A stretch of 64,000 nt of DNA from Melampsora larici-populina 98AG31 (GCF_000204055.1 NW_006768771.1:258480-322479), one strand, 5' to 3'. Counted from the stretch's first letter, positions 20,744 to 33,590 are shown. Notes: a model not told the origin generated them from the sequence alone. Made by a program: numbers and translations.

Positions 20744-22508
20744 ATGAAAATCAGATTATGTGAACCTGATAGAGGCACGTGGGAAAGGAAATTAAATGTT
20801 TCAATTGAAGAAAGACAAGTGTTGATGGTGAAGAAAAATGAAGAGAAGGATTTATTTGAGGAATTACATGAAGAATTAAATGAAGATGAGATATATGGAC
20901 TTCAATTTGAAAATGAAATCAATATGGAGCAGACTTTAATTGATGAAATTAATATTATTATGAACTGGGAGAATGAAGATATATTTAGAAATCCAGATGG
21001 AACTGAATATAGAAGTTTTGGTGCTAAATATAAATCAGTTGATAAAAAAGTCAAGCCAGTTAATGTGCCTATGCCTCAATATTTAAGTTTTCCTCTTCAA
21101 AGACCAATTTTATCAAGGGATCCTTATGTGACTCCTTCAGTTCCAAATCCTCCAGAATTCATTGATACTGAGAAGACTACAGTGGAAAGGTTGGAGCGGT
21201 GTAATTTTGGACCTTCAGGATGGCTTTCAGATGAGGAATGGAAGTTATTTCCTTTTATTTTAATTTTATAAGAAGGAGCTGTGGCTTATTGTGAAGAAGG
21301 AAGAGGATTATTGAAGCATTCTTATGGCTTACCTTATGTGGTTCCAGTAGTTGATCATGAACCTTAGCAAATTAAACCAATTCCAATAGCTACAGCAATC
21401 AGAAATGAGTATATTGAACTAGTAAGACAAAGAATCAGGACTGGTCTTTTTGAACAATCATCTTCAAGTTATTCTAGTCCAGTGTTTTGCATTCTTAAAG
21501 GTGTTGGGAAGTTGAGATTTGTTCATGCCCTTCAAGTATTGAATGAAGATGCGGGAATACCTCCTTCACCTGAAGAATTTGTGGAAGGTTTCTCTGGAAA
21601 AGCTTCTTATGGATTAGGGGATATTATGGGAGGATATGATGTAAGAGAATTGGTGCAAGTTTCAAGACCTTTAACTACTTTTGATACTCCTTTGGGAAGG
21701 TTACAATTCACCAGATTACCTCAAGGTGCAACTAATTCTGTGGCAGTTTATCAGGCACAAATGATGTGGATATTGCAAGATGAACTTCCTTAACATGCAG
21801 GAATATTTATTGATGATGGAGGATTTAATAGACCTGAAAGTGATTATAATAATGAAGTGTTAAAAGAGAATAAAGGAATAAGGAAATTTTGTTTGGAGTA
21901 TGCTATTATATTGGAAAGATTATTATTTAGAATTGAAGAAGCAGGATTCACAGTATCTGGAAAGAAATTTGCCGTGTGTGTGCCAGCTGTAGAAATTGTT
22001 GGACATATAGCAAGCGGAAAAGGAAGAAGTGCAGCTGTTAAAAAGAAGAATAAAATTCAAATTTGGCCAACTCCAACAAATAAAACTCAAGTTCTTGAAT
22101 TTTTATGCACATATATTTATGTTAGAATGTTTATTCCTAGCTTTGGACACCTTGCTGCACCTTTAAGAAGATTGACAAGAATGAATGTTGATTGGGAATG
22201 GAATCAAGAATGTGAAGAAGCTTTTAATTCATTAAGGAAGATAGTAGGAGAGGATATTGTTTTGGCAGCTTTGGATTATAGTGAAGGAGCAAATAAAATA
22301 ATATTGGCTGTGGATTCAAGTTATATTGCAGCTGGTGGAATTTTAATGCAGGAAAATGATGAATGAGAAATGAGGCCTGTGTTTTATGAATCAGAAGTTT
22401 TTACTGAAGTTGAATCAAGATACTCTCAGCCCAAGTTAGAATTATGTGGTGTGGCAAAGGTTATGAGGAAGTGTAAAACAAAATTATGGGGTTAACATTT
22501 TGAATTGA
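20744..22508 (+). pseudogene. Reverse transcriptase and RNase H start of the interrupted gypsy element
   Basis: Recognisable blocks in order: IRTGLFEQSSSSYSSPVF (about 21438), GKLRFVHALQVLN (the palm-entry motif), FDTPLGRLQFTRLPQGATNS (about 21680), IFIDDGG near 21803 (the Asp-Asp active site), and RNase H start KIILAVDSSYIAAGGILMQ (about 22290). Stops occur at about 21270, 21365, 21791-21793, 22364-22366 (TGA in an Arg-compatible place) and 22492. The copia LTR begins at 22509 inside the RNase H region. A working enzyme would copy the element RNA into DNA; this copy cannot. Confidence 0.75.
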
Positions 22509-23172
22509 TGTCAGAATATAACTCAATTCATCAAACACGTCAAACCACATAAATACATTATCAAAATACATTACATCAAAATTCAATTAACTCAAATACA
22601 TGACATCAAACCTAATTCATCATACACATGATTCAAACCTAGTTCAAAAAAGTATCACATATAAATATGATTTTCACTTCTCCACGTCAGCCTCTTTTCC
22701 CTCATCAGTTCACTGAGGAAAAAGAGGCGTGTAAGTGGATTTCTCATACAATTTCTCAAACTCATAAACTCTATTAAAACTTTCTATTTTATTTTACTTT
22801 GTTGTACAGACTGCTCCTGTTATCTTACCTTTATAGGTTTGTCATCCATTCTCGTCTTCGGTGTTCAGAGCCGCTAGACTCACACCCGTTTGCTGGTGTT
22901 ATAAGGTTAGAGATATTAGTTGACTATATGAAATATAATCATCAGTTCACTGAGGAAAAAGAGGCGTACTGCTCCTGTTATCTTACCTTTATAGGTTTGT
23001 CATCCATTCTCGTCTTCGGTGGTCAGAGCCGCTAGACTCACACCCGTTTGCTGGTGTTATAAGGTTTGTCATCCATTCTCGTCTTCGGTGTTCAGAGCCG
23101 CTAGACTCACACCCGTTTGCTGGTGTTATAAGTCACCATTGCAGGTGACTTGAGTTTATTCAGATTCTCTCA
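22509..23172 (+). repeat. 5' LTR of copia element, with internal tandem repeats
   Basis: 664 bp, pairing with 27970-28633. Its right half contains a repeated unit of about 65-95 bases: GGTTTGTCATCCATTCTCGT through CCGTTTGCTGGTGTTATAAG occurs three times (about 22837, 22993 and 23064). Two of the copies are preceded by the same ACTGCTCCTGTTATCTTACC leader. Confidence 0.9.
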
Positions 23173-23185
23173 TGGTAGCGAGAGG
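23173..23185 (+). other. Copia primer-binding site
   Basis: TGGTAGCGAGAGG directly follows the LTR end. The TGGTAGC start fits initiator-methionine tRNA priming, usual for copia elements. Confidence 0.6.
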
Positions 23186-23210
23186 ATAACTCGATTCACA
23201 AAACCCATAT

Positions 23211-26200
23211 ATGTCCTCACCTTTGGACGCACCATCTCCTACAAACTCCTCTGTCGATCCTACCGACGAATCTCCTGAATCTCTTGAAAACCAAGATAAT
23301 CCTTCTCCGAGTTCATCTGAAAAATCTTTCACATCCATTCAAACTCTTCAACGTAAACCACCTGCCATCATGTCTTCTCAATCCAATCAAACTATACCCT
23401 CCACTCAAAAAGAATTTGCCATAGCTTTAAACTTCAATCTAAGTAAAATCTCAGCCACCGTCATTTTGGGAAAGAACAATTATACCCATTGGGCGATTGG
23501 AATTAAGCGTTCATTAAAACACTTATGTCTTGATCAATACCTCATCTCACCAAACAAACCCGATGACATAACCGTAGAAGAACATCTCGCTAACAAGGAA
23601 TGCCTTACGAATTTCTTAATTAATCGAATGGACGCATCTACTTCAGCTTTTGTAGAATCAAAACTTCAAATCAAAATCAATGAAGAAGTAGATATTGAGT
23701 ACGAACCTTCAAAGCTATGGAAAATCATTCGAGACAACAAAGCTCCTGTATCCGAAGCTGCACGATTTCAACTTGATAATGAATTAGATGAATTTCGTCA
23801 AGATAGTCGTACAACCTTGGAAGCTCACTTAGCAAAGTTCAGAGAGATGAAAGATGAATTGATGCTCGCAGGAGGAGATCTTAACAATGGTCAACTAGCA
23901 AGAAGACTCATCAAATCTCTTCACCATAACAACCAATTCATTCTATCTAATGTATTTGATATGATTAATCCTTTAACGTATGATGGAGTTGAACATTACA
24001 TCTTAAAGAAGGAGAAGGAAATTCGCAACTTACCTCAATTTTCAAATTTATACAAGAATCAATCATTTGTACCAGGAGCTCATTCTATCAATCGCAATAA
24101 CAACAACAACCGTAGTAATCAATACACTCGACCCAAATGTACAGTCGATCAATGTGTATGTAGATATGGGAAAGATGATTGTTTTGAGAATCCTAAGAAT
24201 CACGCTAAGAAGGTAAAATGGCAACAGGAGTTAATTAAGAAAGGAAAATGGAGAGGACAAGTTCCAAATCACTTACAGCAAAGTAGTTCATCAAAGACTT
24301 TTCAACATCGTCAAACATCTAATGTTGAAGAAATATCGAATACCGAAACCAATAATAACTTTGACGATCTAACTCAAGCAATGAATTCAATGAACGTATC
24401 AAATGATGATGGACCAACAGTTTTTCATACCGATTACTTCTGTAGCAATAAAGCTGTCGAAGCCAAGCTTCCGAGTAATTCCTTTGGTCTAGCCGATACA
24501 GGATCTTCTCATCATATGTTTAACAATCTGAAACATTTTGATCGAAATTCACTCGTTCCGAATCCTGATCCAAGCAAACGCCTCAATCTAGCCGGTGGAA
24601 AAGACACACTTGAAATTGAGAAGATCGGAACTGCTTATTTGCTGGATGCCGATGGAAGCGTCATGAAATTCAAAAATTCTCTATACGTTCCGTTATTAAA
24701 CAAAAACCTGATCGCTGCTGGAGCTTTAATCAAGAAAGGAGTTACCCCTTCCATACATCCAACTCAATCTCATCTTTTCACTTTAAATCTCGGCAAGAAA
24801 GTTTTATTTCGCGGCTTCTTCTCTGGTAATCTCATGGTCGTGAAATTGATTGAATGTCCTGTAGGTCAAATTCCAGTTCAACCATCATCGTCAGCCACAA
24901 ACTCTCAATCTGATAGCCTGTTGAATCTACATCGTCGACTAGGTCACCCTAATTTCGCCTATCTCCAGAAAATGATTAAGCATAAGATGGTTGATGGTAT
25001 TTCGGATAATTGTGACATGTCTAAACCAGTAGATTGTATTGCTTGTATTAAATCTAAAAGCGAAAGACTTCCATTTTCTCATTCTCGACCTCGTGCTCAA
25101 AACAAACTAGAAAATGTACATGTCGATCTCAGTGGTATTATCAGAGGTTATATAAACAATGACTACCTATATTATATCCTCTTCACCGATGACTTAACTG
25201 GGATGAAATTTGTATACTTTCTGAAATCAAAAGATAAATCATCAGTATTCAACGCCATATGTGCTTTTATAAACTTTGCTGAGCGACAGAGCGAAAGAAA
25301 AGTGAAATGCTTCACCTTGGATCAAGGATCCGAATTCTTCAATTCTTTGTTTGTACCTTATTGTCGAGAACAAGGTATTTGGCTGCATGAAACCGCAGCA
25401 TACACACCAGAGCAAGACGGAGTATCAGAACGAGCTAATAAAACTATCACTTACAAAGCAAGAGCCTTACTCCAACATGCCAATGTTCCACCGAGTTTCT
25501 GCTTTGAAGCAGTAAACACAACTGTATATCTCGACAATAGAACTATATCTTCTGCTTACAATAATGGACTAATGACACCATTTGAAGCTTGGTATGGTCG
25601 AAAACCATCTATATCACACCTTCGTACCTTTGGATGTGGTGTTGAGTACCTTATCAGGAAACCACAAAGAGAAGGCAAATTTCATTCTATTACCCGTACC
25701 ACCATTTTACTCGGTTTTGCTACAGACAACTTCAACTATCGAGTGTACGATCTTGAATCAAAGAAAATCATAACTTCCCACAACATCATATTCCGTGAAG
25801 ATTTCTTTCCATTTAGAAAATCAATCAAATTCAATTACGATAATTTATTCTCAAAGAAAGAAATAGAAGAACTCAAAGAATCAAATCCCGGAATCGATAC
25901 CGTAATCAATCTTGATGACGATGATTTCCCTTTTATCAAAACCTCCAAACCCGGTGACAACCAAGATATTATCCCAGAGTCTGAACCTCTGCGTGATAAT
26001 GTTGAGGACACCCCAAATCCAGAACCACCAATTCCATCTGAAGCAACCAAGGAGTCTGAACCTCCTGTGGAAGCAACAATAGATGATGTGAACAAAAGCT
26101 TAGATCAATTGAATGTCCGACGATCAACTAGGGAAAGACACCCTCCCGATCGATTTACACCGTCTAGCCAGCATGCTTTCTGGGCAGATATAAATGCTTT

Positions 26201-27851
26201 CATTTCAGAAACCGATGACGACGAATTGTACGCTTTCAGTACAATGCCAACTGTCAGACTAATCAATGAGCCTAAGACTTACAAGCAAGCGTTGAAATCG
26301 AAAGAACGATCAGAATGGATAGATGCTATGAACAAGGAGTTATCTTCAATTGACAAACGAAAGGTATGGAAAATAGTCCCTCGTCCAAAGAACAGAGCGG
26401 TAGTTGGCGGAAGATGGGTCTTTCGAATTAAATCAAATTTAGACGGTTCAATTGCTAAATACAAGGCTCGATATGTGGCCAAGGGCTTTTCTCAAGTGCC
26501 TGGGGTTGATTATCATGATACCTACTCTCCAACAGGTAAACCCGCATCTCTCTGTGCCCTAGTTGGAGTCGCCGCATTAAACGGATGGCCAGTTCACTCC
26601 ATGGATGCCATATGCGCCTTTCTCAATAACTATCTTGATTACGAAATTTTCATGGAGCTTCCGGAAAACCTCAAAGAAGAATACGGACCTGATATGGTAG
26701 CATGCCTCCTTCGAACCATTTATGGTTTAAAACAATCAGCAAAATACTGGAGTGATGATGTGACTAAATTCCTACTGTCTATTGGATTCAAACAATCAGA
26801 AGCAGACGCTTGTGTATTTGTGCGCATATCAATGAAAGGAACAAAATTCTCTGCTTTATATGTACACGTTGATGACATGGCAATCACGGGAAATGAAATT
26901 GACGATATAAAGAAACTGATTGCTAATAGATGGGATATGGAAGACTTAGGGGTATCTCATTGTATAGTTGGAATTCAAATATGTTGAACATCAGATTTTT
27001 CTTACGCAATAGGTCAACCTGCAATGATAGAAAGCGTACTTGAACGTTTTGGTATGGCAAGTTGCAAAATAGCTAGCACACCTCTCCCAGCTGATCTCAA
27101 GCTTGTTCGAGCGACTAACTTTGAAGTTCAAGACTTTTGTCGACAAAATTTACCTTACCGCAACGGAGTTGGTTCCTTGATGTATCTCTCACAGTGCAGT
27201 CGTCCTGACATTGCTTTTGCAGTTGGTGTACTGTCTCAACACCTTGACCGGCCATCCCGAGCTCACTGGAACGCATTTATTCACGTCTTACGATACCTTA
27301 GAGGAACCACCCATCTTTTCATTGAATACAGCGCTGATGATAAAGGCCTATCAGGTAATCAATCCTGGAACTGTCCGTATGGTTTCTCAGATGCCGACTG
27401 GGCAGGTAACAAGGACAATCGCCGATCAACGACTGGATACGTTTTCAAGTTTCTAGGTGGAGCAATCAGCTGGAAGAGTCGTCTCCAACCGACCGTGGCG
27501 CTATCAAGCACAGAAGCCGAATATCGAGCGACAACAGAGGCCGGACAAGAGGCCATCTGGCTTCAAAATCTTCTGAGATCATTTGGCTTTGAAATTCAAG
27601 AGCCAACACGTTTGCATTGTGACAACCTTGGTGCAATACACCTCACCTCAAAGACTATTTTTCATGCTCGAACTAAACATGTAGAGATACAATATCATTG
27701 GATCCGTGAACTAGTTAAACAAGGAGCTGTTGAATTACGCCACTGTCAGTCTCACAAAATGATTGCAGACGTCCTAACCAAACCATTAAGCAAAGCACCT
27801 TTTCAATGGTTACGCAAAATGATTGGACTACACCATAGGGAGTCAAATTAA
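23211..27851 (+). pseudogene. Copia gag-pol polyprotein, single in-frame TGA
   Basis: A frame of 1546 codons interrupted only by TGA at 26985-26987. Domains by approximate residue: gag 60-400 with a His/Cys-rich segment near 305; protease motif LADTGSSHHMFN at 427; gag-pre-integrase LLNLHRRLGHPNFAYL at 565 with CIACIKSK; integrase core with HVDLSG (637), LDQGSEFFN (704) and PEQDGVSERANK (731), keeping Asp-Asp-Glu; reverse transcriptase GGRWVFRIKSNLDGSIAKYK (1063) and active site YVHVDDMAITG (1217); RNase H with LSSTEAEYRA (1431) and a C-terminal ADVLTKPL tail. The stop stands between reverse transcriptase and RNase H (context Q-I-C-stop-T-S-D), compatible with CGA to TGA. Length is normal for copia. 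Start chosen at the first ATG after the primer site; one near 23370 is possible. Without readthrough RNase H would be lost. Confidence 0.9.
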
Positions 27852-27969
27852 TCTCTTTTCATCTTATGTTTCTTTTTTTTCTTTTCTTTTCTTTGATTTC
27901 TTTTTTTATTCTTTTTGTTATCCTGTTCTTCTTAATTTTGCTAATTTGTTTGACGTGCTTGAGGGGGCG

Positions 27970-28633
27970 TGTCAGAATATAACTCAATTCATCAAACACG
28001 TCAAACCACATAAATACATTATCAAAATACATTACATCAAAATTCAATTAACTCAAATACATGACATCAAACCTAATTCATCATACACATGATTCAAACC
28101 TAGTTCAAAAAAGTATCACATATAAATATGATTTTCACTTCTCCACGTCAGCCTCTTTTCCCTCATCAGTTCACTGAGGAAAAAGAGGCGTGTAAGTGGA
28201 TTTCTCATACAATTTCTCAAACTCATAAACTCTATTAAAACTTTCTATTTTATTTTACTTTGTTGTACAGACTGCTCCTGTTATCTTACCTTTATAGGTT
28301 TGTCATCCATTCTCGTCTTCAGTGTTCAGAGCCGCTAGACTCACACCCGTTTGCTGGTGTTATAAGGTTAGAGATATTAGTTGACTGTATGAAATATAAT
28401 CATCAGTTCACTGAGGAAAAAGAGGCGTACTGCTCCTGTTATCTTACCTTTATAGGTTTGTCATCCATTCTCGTCTTCGGTGTTCAGAGCCGCTAGACTC
28501 ACACCCGTTTGCTGGTGTTATAAGGTTTGTCATCCATTCTCGTCTTCGGTGTTCAGAGCCGCTAGACTCACACCCGTTTGCTGGTGTTATAAGTCACCAT
28601 TGCAGGTGACTCGAGTTTATTTAGATTCTCTCA
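27970..28633 (+). repeat. 3' LTR of copia element
   Basis: 664 bp, almost identical to the left LTR. It follows the purine tract GAGGGGGCG and ends at the second ATTGA target duplication. Confidence 0.95.
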
Positions 28634-29212
28634 ATTGAAAGTAGATGCAAAGGCTTGATTCAAATGATTAATGTGTCTAGTTTACCAAATGCAGCTATGA
28701 CAAGATGGGTAGCATATATTCAGTTATTTTCTTTTGATCTTTTTCATAAACATGGAAAGAGTTTGGGATGCCTGATGGATTATCAAGAAGAGAACCTGGG
28801 AGTGAATCTGATGAAGCTGAAAGTTTTAATGAAGACAAGAAAGAAATCAAAGTATATGAAAGTTTTCCATTACAAGTGGGAAGTTCAGAATTAGAAGAAG
28901 AGGAGGGTGTACTTGAAGGGAGTTCTATATGGAGTCAAGAAGGAATATGGCATAATTTAGGAGAATATTTAACAACTTTCATTGGACGAAAAGATTGTGA
29001 AGATGCCAAATTTCAAAAGATAAAGAGTAAAACTCCTTTATTTCATGTGGATGGAAATAGGTTAAAGGAAAGAGGAGTACCTCAAGCAAGATTGGTAATA
29101 TCAAGAATAGAAGCACAAGAACATATTTCAAAGAAATTACACAAAGAATTGGGACATGAAGGAATTGAAGAGACTTATGGAAGGTGTTTGATTAGGTTTT
29201 GGTGGCCTGAAA
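28634..29212 (+). pseudogene. RNase H end and integrase zinc domain of the interrupted gypsy element
   Basis: After the copia element the gypsy pol resumes: RWVAYIQLFSFDLFHKHGKS with a frame change near 28765 to MPDGLSRREPGSESDEAE, the usual end of a gypsy RNase H. A spacer follows, then the integrase zinc region HISKKLHKELGHEGIEETYG with its two histidines, and FWWPE. The coding sequence breaks at 29212, exactly at the hAT element, and continues at 34040. Confidence 0.7.
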
Positions 29213-29639
29213 CAACATTGGGCTGCTGCGTTACGTTGCTGGCAATGGGGGGTTGCCAAACAATGCAGCGGTTTTTTTTTGGCCCACCCAGGTACAACGC
29301 AGTGGGCAACTGTGAAAGCCGCTGCGTTGCGACACAATGCAACTAACATTGCGTACAGTTGCGCACAGTTGCGCACCCGCAACACGAGATAATGAAGAAA
29401 CGAAAAAGAAAAAAGACAAGGCCCGTTTTTGCGGTTTTTTATTGAGTCATAAGACTAAGACTACAACAACTTTCATTGGTGTATTTAATTGCATTCATGT
29501 ACAGTCAATTTCATAAAGGTTGAAATCAAGTTGTTTTGAAAATCGAGAGGTGGACCGTGCGCCACCTGTGACAGGTATCAGATATGCATACAGAAATGCT
29601 GATATAAACAGAGTAGCCACGAAAGGTCCAAATAGTCTC

Positions 29640-29730
29640 TGGCGCAGTTGGGTGAACGCCCTAGTGCATCTCGGTATGAGCTTAGTGTAAATGCCTTATA
29701 TTTTTGGGTTCGAGCCCCAGTGGCTTTCTT
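29640..29730 (+). ncRNA. tRNA-like sequence (A and B boxes), probably tRNA-derived
   Basis: TGGCGCAGTTGGG fits a pol III A box, and GGTTCGAGCCC, 55 bases later, is a perfect B box with T-loop. The 7-base acceptor ends do not pair, so a normal tRNA is unlikely. A tRNA pseudogene or SINE head carried in the MITE is more likely. Confidence 0.4.
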
Positions 29731-29881
29731 CTAAGGCATCACACTTTTTGCAAAGTTTTTCGTGTTTTATATGCTTGTTGTCATGAACTAAAAGAAAGAA
29801 ACAAGCCTCGCTGTGTTTATTTGCTCGCATTTTCTCCCCTCATTGATTGTAGACAAAAACACGGGTAACAAAAGCAAGGTA

Positions 29882-29955
29882 GCAAGTCGAACACGTGATT
29901 AACCAGCAAAGTCAGGCCAACCTGCATTGGCACGTTCAAACCACTACACCACCAA
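29882..29955 (-). ncRNA. Second tRNA-like sequence, minus strand
   Basis: Read on the minus strand, TTGGTGGTGTAGTGGTTTGA resembles the D-arm start of a tRNA, and GTGTTCGACTTGC about 50 bases later resembles a weak B box. It faces the first tRNA-like sequence. It is too degenerate to call a tRNA gene. Confidence 0.3.
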
Positions 29956-30409
29956 GGATTTATGATGGGGGGTTGTTAAAGGTTTGGATACAGTATGTTA
30001 TTCGATCTCAAAGGTAATTTTGAGACCTGTCACGGGTCGCGCACGGACCACCTCTTGATTTTCAAAACGCCTCGATTTCAACCTTTATGAAATTGACTGT
30101 ATTTAAATGAATTACCCCAATGCCTCAATGGCTTCATTCACCTTGGTGTAACTATGTGCCAAAGGTACACCTTGACAAATCCAAAGGCGCAAACCGACGT
30201 TGTACTCAATGGTTCGCGGAACCAGACAAACTCAATCACACAAACAAATGTCCGCTGCCGCTGAGAAAGTCCGTTCCACGATTGCAGAACTGGCCGAGAG
30301 ACTTAAGGAGTCTCGCGCAAGAGACGCTAGGACGGGGAAAACGGTGCAGTTCACCTACAAACAGTTGTATAAACAATTGAGTTGAATGTTTGACTGACAG
30401 AATGACACA

Positions 30410-33400
30410 AGCGAGATCACTTACACTCCACCATGGTAGGACCGCTTTGCAATCCCTTGCGTTGTCAGAAGCAGCCATGGGATGAGTTCCCTTCAAGTAG
30501 GAAGTGACTTTGTCACGCGCCACTTCAGGATCTTGACTTTTGAATAAATCAAATACACTTTTCACTCCGGAGTTGCTGGAGTTTGAGGTTGCTGGATCAG
30601 ATACTACTGTGATTTCATTTGCATTGGTAATTGAATTGTGCTCCTTTTTACGCTTCTTGAATTTTTCTGGAAACCGGTTTTGTGCTCGGATTGTGTAGCG
30701 ATGTTCTGGTCCAAACCCTTGCTTGAAAATCTGAAGCCAAAATAAGGGATTGAGAATATCAGCCATGGCTGTTGTATCACAGTTCAAAGCCTCATCCAGG
30801 TATTTGTCAACACGTGATTGCATTGAGGAAATCATTGGCAAAAGAGCCTCTCCCATGGAAAGCTCTTTTGCTCGGCTGTCCAGATGAGCCTTGAGTGCAT
30901 AAAACTTGGCAATAACCATTGAGCCAGTGGGCCCGTTGCCCTCCATGAGCTTTGTGAGATCAAGGAAAGGCTGATGAGAAGTGGCCATCATCAGCAAAAG
31001 AGTAGATTTGGAAAATAATGTTTCAAAGTCTTACCGCGAGCTTGTTGGTCAAATCCGCAAGCATATCCCAATTGTTGTGAGAAAAGTTGATCTTGTGGAA
31101 GTAGCCTCGGGGTTTGTTTGAACCCTTAGATTGACGCTTCTTGGCTTTGACACAGTCAAGATCCTCAGAAAGAAGCTTGCTCACAACCTAAGGATTTCAA
31201 AATGTTAGAATATGAAGCAAAGGAACTAAGCTGTTGAAATGAAGTTAGAATCCCCTGAAAGTTTGAAGGCTAACTCACCTTCCGTGCCTGAACCAATCAA
31301 TTGAGGGAATCAAACTCTGCATTCCAACATGTTGCATTGTATCCAGGAGTTAACAGTAAAAGTTTCATATCCATTTATTTTGCTTTCCTTGAGAAGTACC
31401 TTCTCCAAGCGGCCGAGCAAGAGACCCGACAAGAAATGAAATTAGCCTGAAAGTACCAGAGTGTCAGTGTAGTTCATTAACAGTGTTTAGTGGCTAACAA
31501 TACCCGTCCCATCAATACATTTAGACGGTTTGCCTGTTTTCTGGACTCTTGGGTATGATAAGGATTTGTGGTGGCCTTTGGAGCTGTATCTTCAGGTGAG
31601 TCCGTTTCTTCATCAAGCTTGTCCTCCACATCTTCATCATAGTCTGGAGCAACACCTTGGAAGTCTTCTCCCTCTGAATCACCTTCTTCTTCTTCTTGTT
31701 CTTCATTGGCAAGATCAATGACTTTCGTGTTCATTTCTTCATCCTTGTCTTCTTCTGCTATGACGGGCATTTGCTTGGATATTGGAAATGCTCCTAAGAG
31801 TGATTCTCTTTGAGAATCTTGTGAAGGCGCCGTTTGACCGAGTTCCAAAAGGCCACCTTTGATAGTTGACAAAAGTTTATGAAGGAAGCACCTGGCGTAG
31901 TCGGTGGTTGGATTCCACGTGTAAGATTGATCATTGGAAGATGTTACATTGTTGGCTTCTTCCAAGTTCCGGAACTGGGTATGCATCTCTTCCGCCATCG
32001 TGATGTTGTTTGAACCTGAGTCTGTCACCTGGAAGAGCAAGTGCCGTTCAGAAATAGATTGCAAAAAACGAAAAAACAAAAGAAACAACAAATGTCAGTC
32101 TACTGTTTTGACAACATCAGAAATTGTACTCATCTTGTATTGAAGCTTATGCTTCTTCATGAAATGAGCCAATGGTTAAGCAAGCCACTTCCGTTGTGAT
32201 GCCGCACAACTAGCTTCAAAGTTAAGTGTCGGACTTGATAGTTCCAGTTCTCGTCCACGAAAGTGACCGCAGCACCTAGGAAGGCATGGATGTTGTTTGC
32301 CGTGGTCCATCCATCATGGATGAGCGTAAACCTCCCCGTGTTACCCTTTCAAAGAAAGTATGCTCACAAAGTCAGCATTCCAGAAGTAGTATACAAAAGC
32401 AAAACAAACAAACTCACTTGTATCTTGTTCAACACGGTGTCTGGAAAAGAGACATACATTCCTGCAGCTTCTCTGCCCACCCACGTACAGCCAAAGATCT
32501 TGATGTCCTTGCAAATGTAACGGAAAGCAAGGTGAAGAAAGTGATCCTCAATGTGGTTCCATGGTAGCGCTTGCGCCAAGATCCCCATTGTGAGTATTTG
32601 ATTCAGTACTTTGTTTTTGAATGGCGTCGGTGATTTTAAATGAAAGAAATCAGCTAAATTGCGCTGGTTCTTTTTAGCTTTCTGTGCGTCAATTTCAAAA
32701 CCAGAATCAATTGCGTCCTGCCGGCCTGCACACGGCTTTCAAACTTGGCCTACCGTGTATCCATCTCGGTGCTGCTTCAAGTTTGAATTGGAGTCGTAAT
32801 AGATTCGAGGAGCTTTTATGCACCATAGACAAGGACAGACCAGGGGTTTCTTGGTCTTATCCTGTCAAAAGGAAACACACAAAAGATTATAAATCGACAG
32901 TTAAAAAATGTTTATCAAGAGAGGAAAGACGATTATCAATAGGGGAGAAAGTGTCATTACTTACATCGTCCTCTGCCCATGTGGGCTCTCCTAAGTAATC
33001 TTTCACAGCATCATACTCCACAGCTTCTTCTTGATCATTTTCCAACACCTTCGCACGCTTCGCTTTTTGACAATCAGTGAGGTTGTCGTCAGAATCTTGA
33101 TTCATCTTGGTATCTGAAGGTACATTGTCATCAATTTGCTGTTTGTTTAAAGATTATAATTAAAGATAGGAGTGTGGCGATTTTAATGAAGATGGACATA
33201 GAAATCAATCATTGATAAATGAAGTTGATTAATGATTGATGGAAAGAAGTACTAATCATTTTAATGGTGAGAAACTCACGTTTTGGCTGGGTCTAGTATG
33301 CATGGTGAGAAACTCACGTTTTGGCTGGGTCTAGTATGCTTCTTTGATATCAGAGGGGCTTTTCCATTCTTCAATGGGGCCTTCAAGTTCTTGGACATTG

Positions 33401-33590
33401 ATTCCTTCTTTTTTTGTAGTAACTTTCTTGTTTCTGGAAGGTTTTGGCAGGGAGATAGTGGTCCTGCCATTGGTGGATGGCTGGACCATTCCGGAAACGG
33501 TTTTACGAGGTGTAGGAGGTCTGCTGGAGTGTCAAAGGGGAGTGCCGATGGCCTGAGATGAAAGGGAAGGCGGGTGGTTGGATTCCTCAC
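30410..33590 (-). pseudogene. hAT transposase (BED finger plus RNase H-like fold), decayed
   Basis: Minus-strand pieces in order: a Pro/Lys-rich N-terminus (33590-33276); an acidic linker ending YLGEPTWAEDD with a GTAAGT donor; a BED finger CPCLWCIKAP then SNLKQHRDGY (about 32850-32770); a TGA in an Arg-compatible place near 32745; HDGWTTANNIHAFLGAAVTF (about 32310-32255), the typical hAT catalytic block; VTDSGSNNITMA (about 32025), with the second conserved Asp; a long acidic insertion; and a C-terminal part with KFYALKAHLDSRAKELSMGE ending in KAVLPWW near 30440. The usual dimerisation tail after the WW is not found. Several breaks mean no active enzyme. Confidence 0.75.
33264..33339. repeat. 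Tandem duplication of 38 bp
   Basis: ATGGTGAGAAACTCACGTTT and the next 18 bases occur twice head to tail. The repeat lies at the first splice region of the hAT gene and duplicates a GTGAG donor on the minus or plus reading. Confidence 0.8.

Larger units (their letters stand above)
22509..28633 (+). mobile_element. Ty1/copia retrotransposon, young and nearly intact (6125 bp)
   Basis: Two 664-bp LTRs (22509-23172; 27970-28633) start TGTCAGAATATAA and end ATTCTCTCA. By eye they differ at only about five positions, so the insertion is recent. A 5-bp target duplication ATTGA flanks it (22504-22508; 28634-28638). A primer-binding site follows the left LTR and a purine tract GAGGGGGCG precedes the right LTR. 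One long frame (23211-27851) encodes all domains in copia order, with a single nonsense codon. It lies in the RNase H region of the older gypsy element. Confidence 0.95.
29502..30099. mobile_element. MITE-like element with about 77-bp inverted ends and TA duplication
   Basis: Both ends read inward CAGTCAATTTCATAAAGGTT and stay alike for about 77 bases to GTGACAGGT with a few mismatches. TA flanks each side (29500-29501; 30100-30101), as for Tc1/mariner-type elements. No transposase. The interior holds two tRNA-like box pairs (29640-29717 plus; 29882-29951 minus). Confidence 0.75.

Noticed and set aside
29137..29419. Minus-strand frames across the hAT left end
   Set aside because: They span the element border and are made of GC-rich subterminal repeats.
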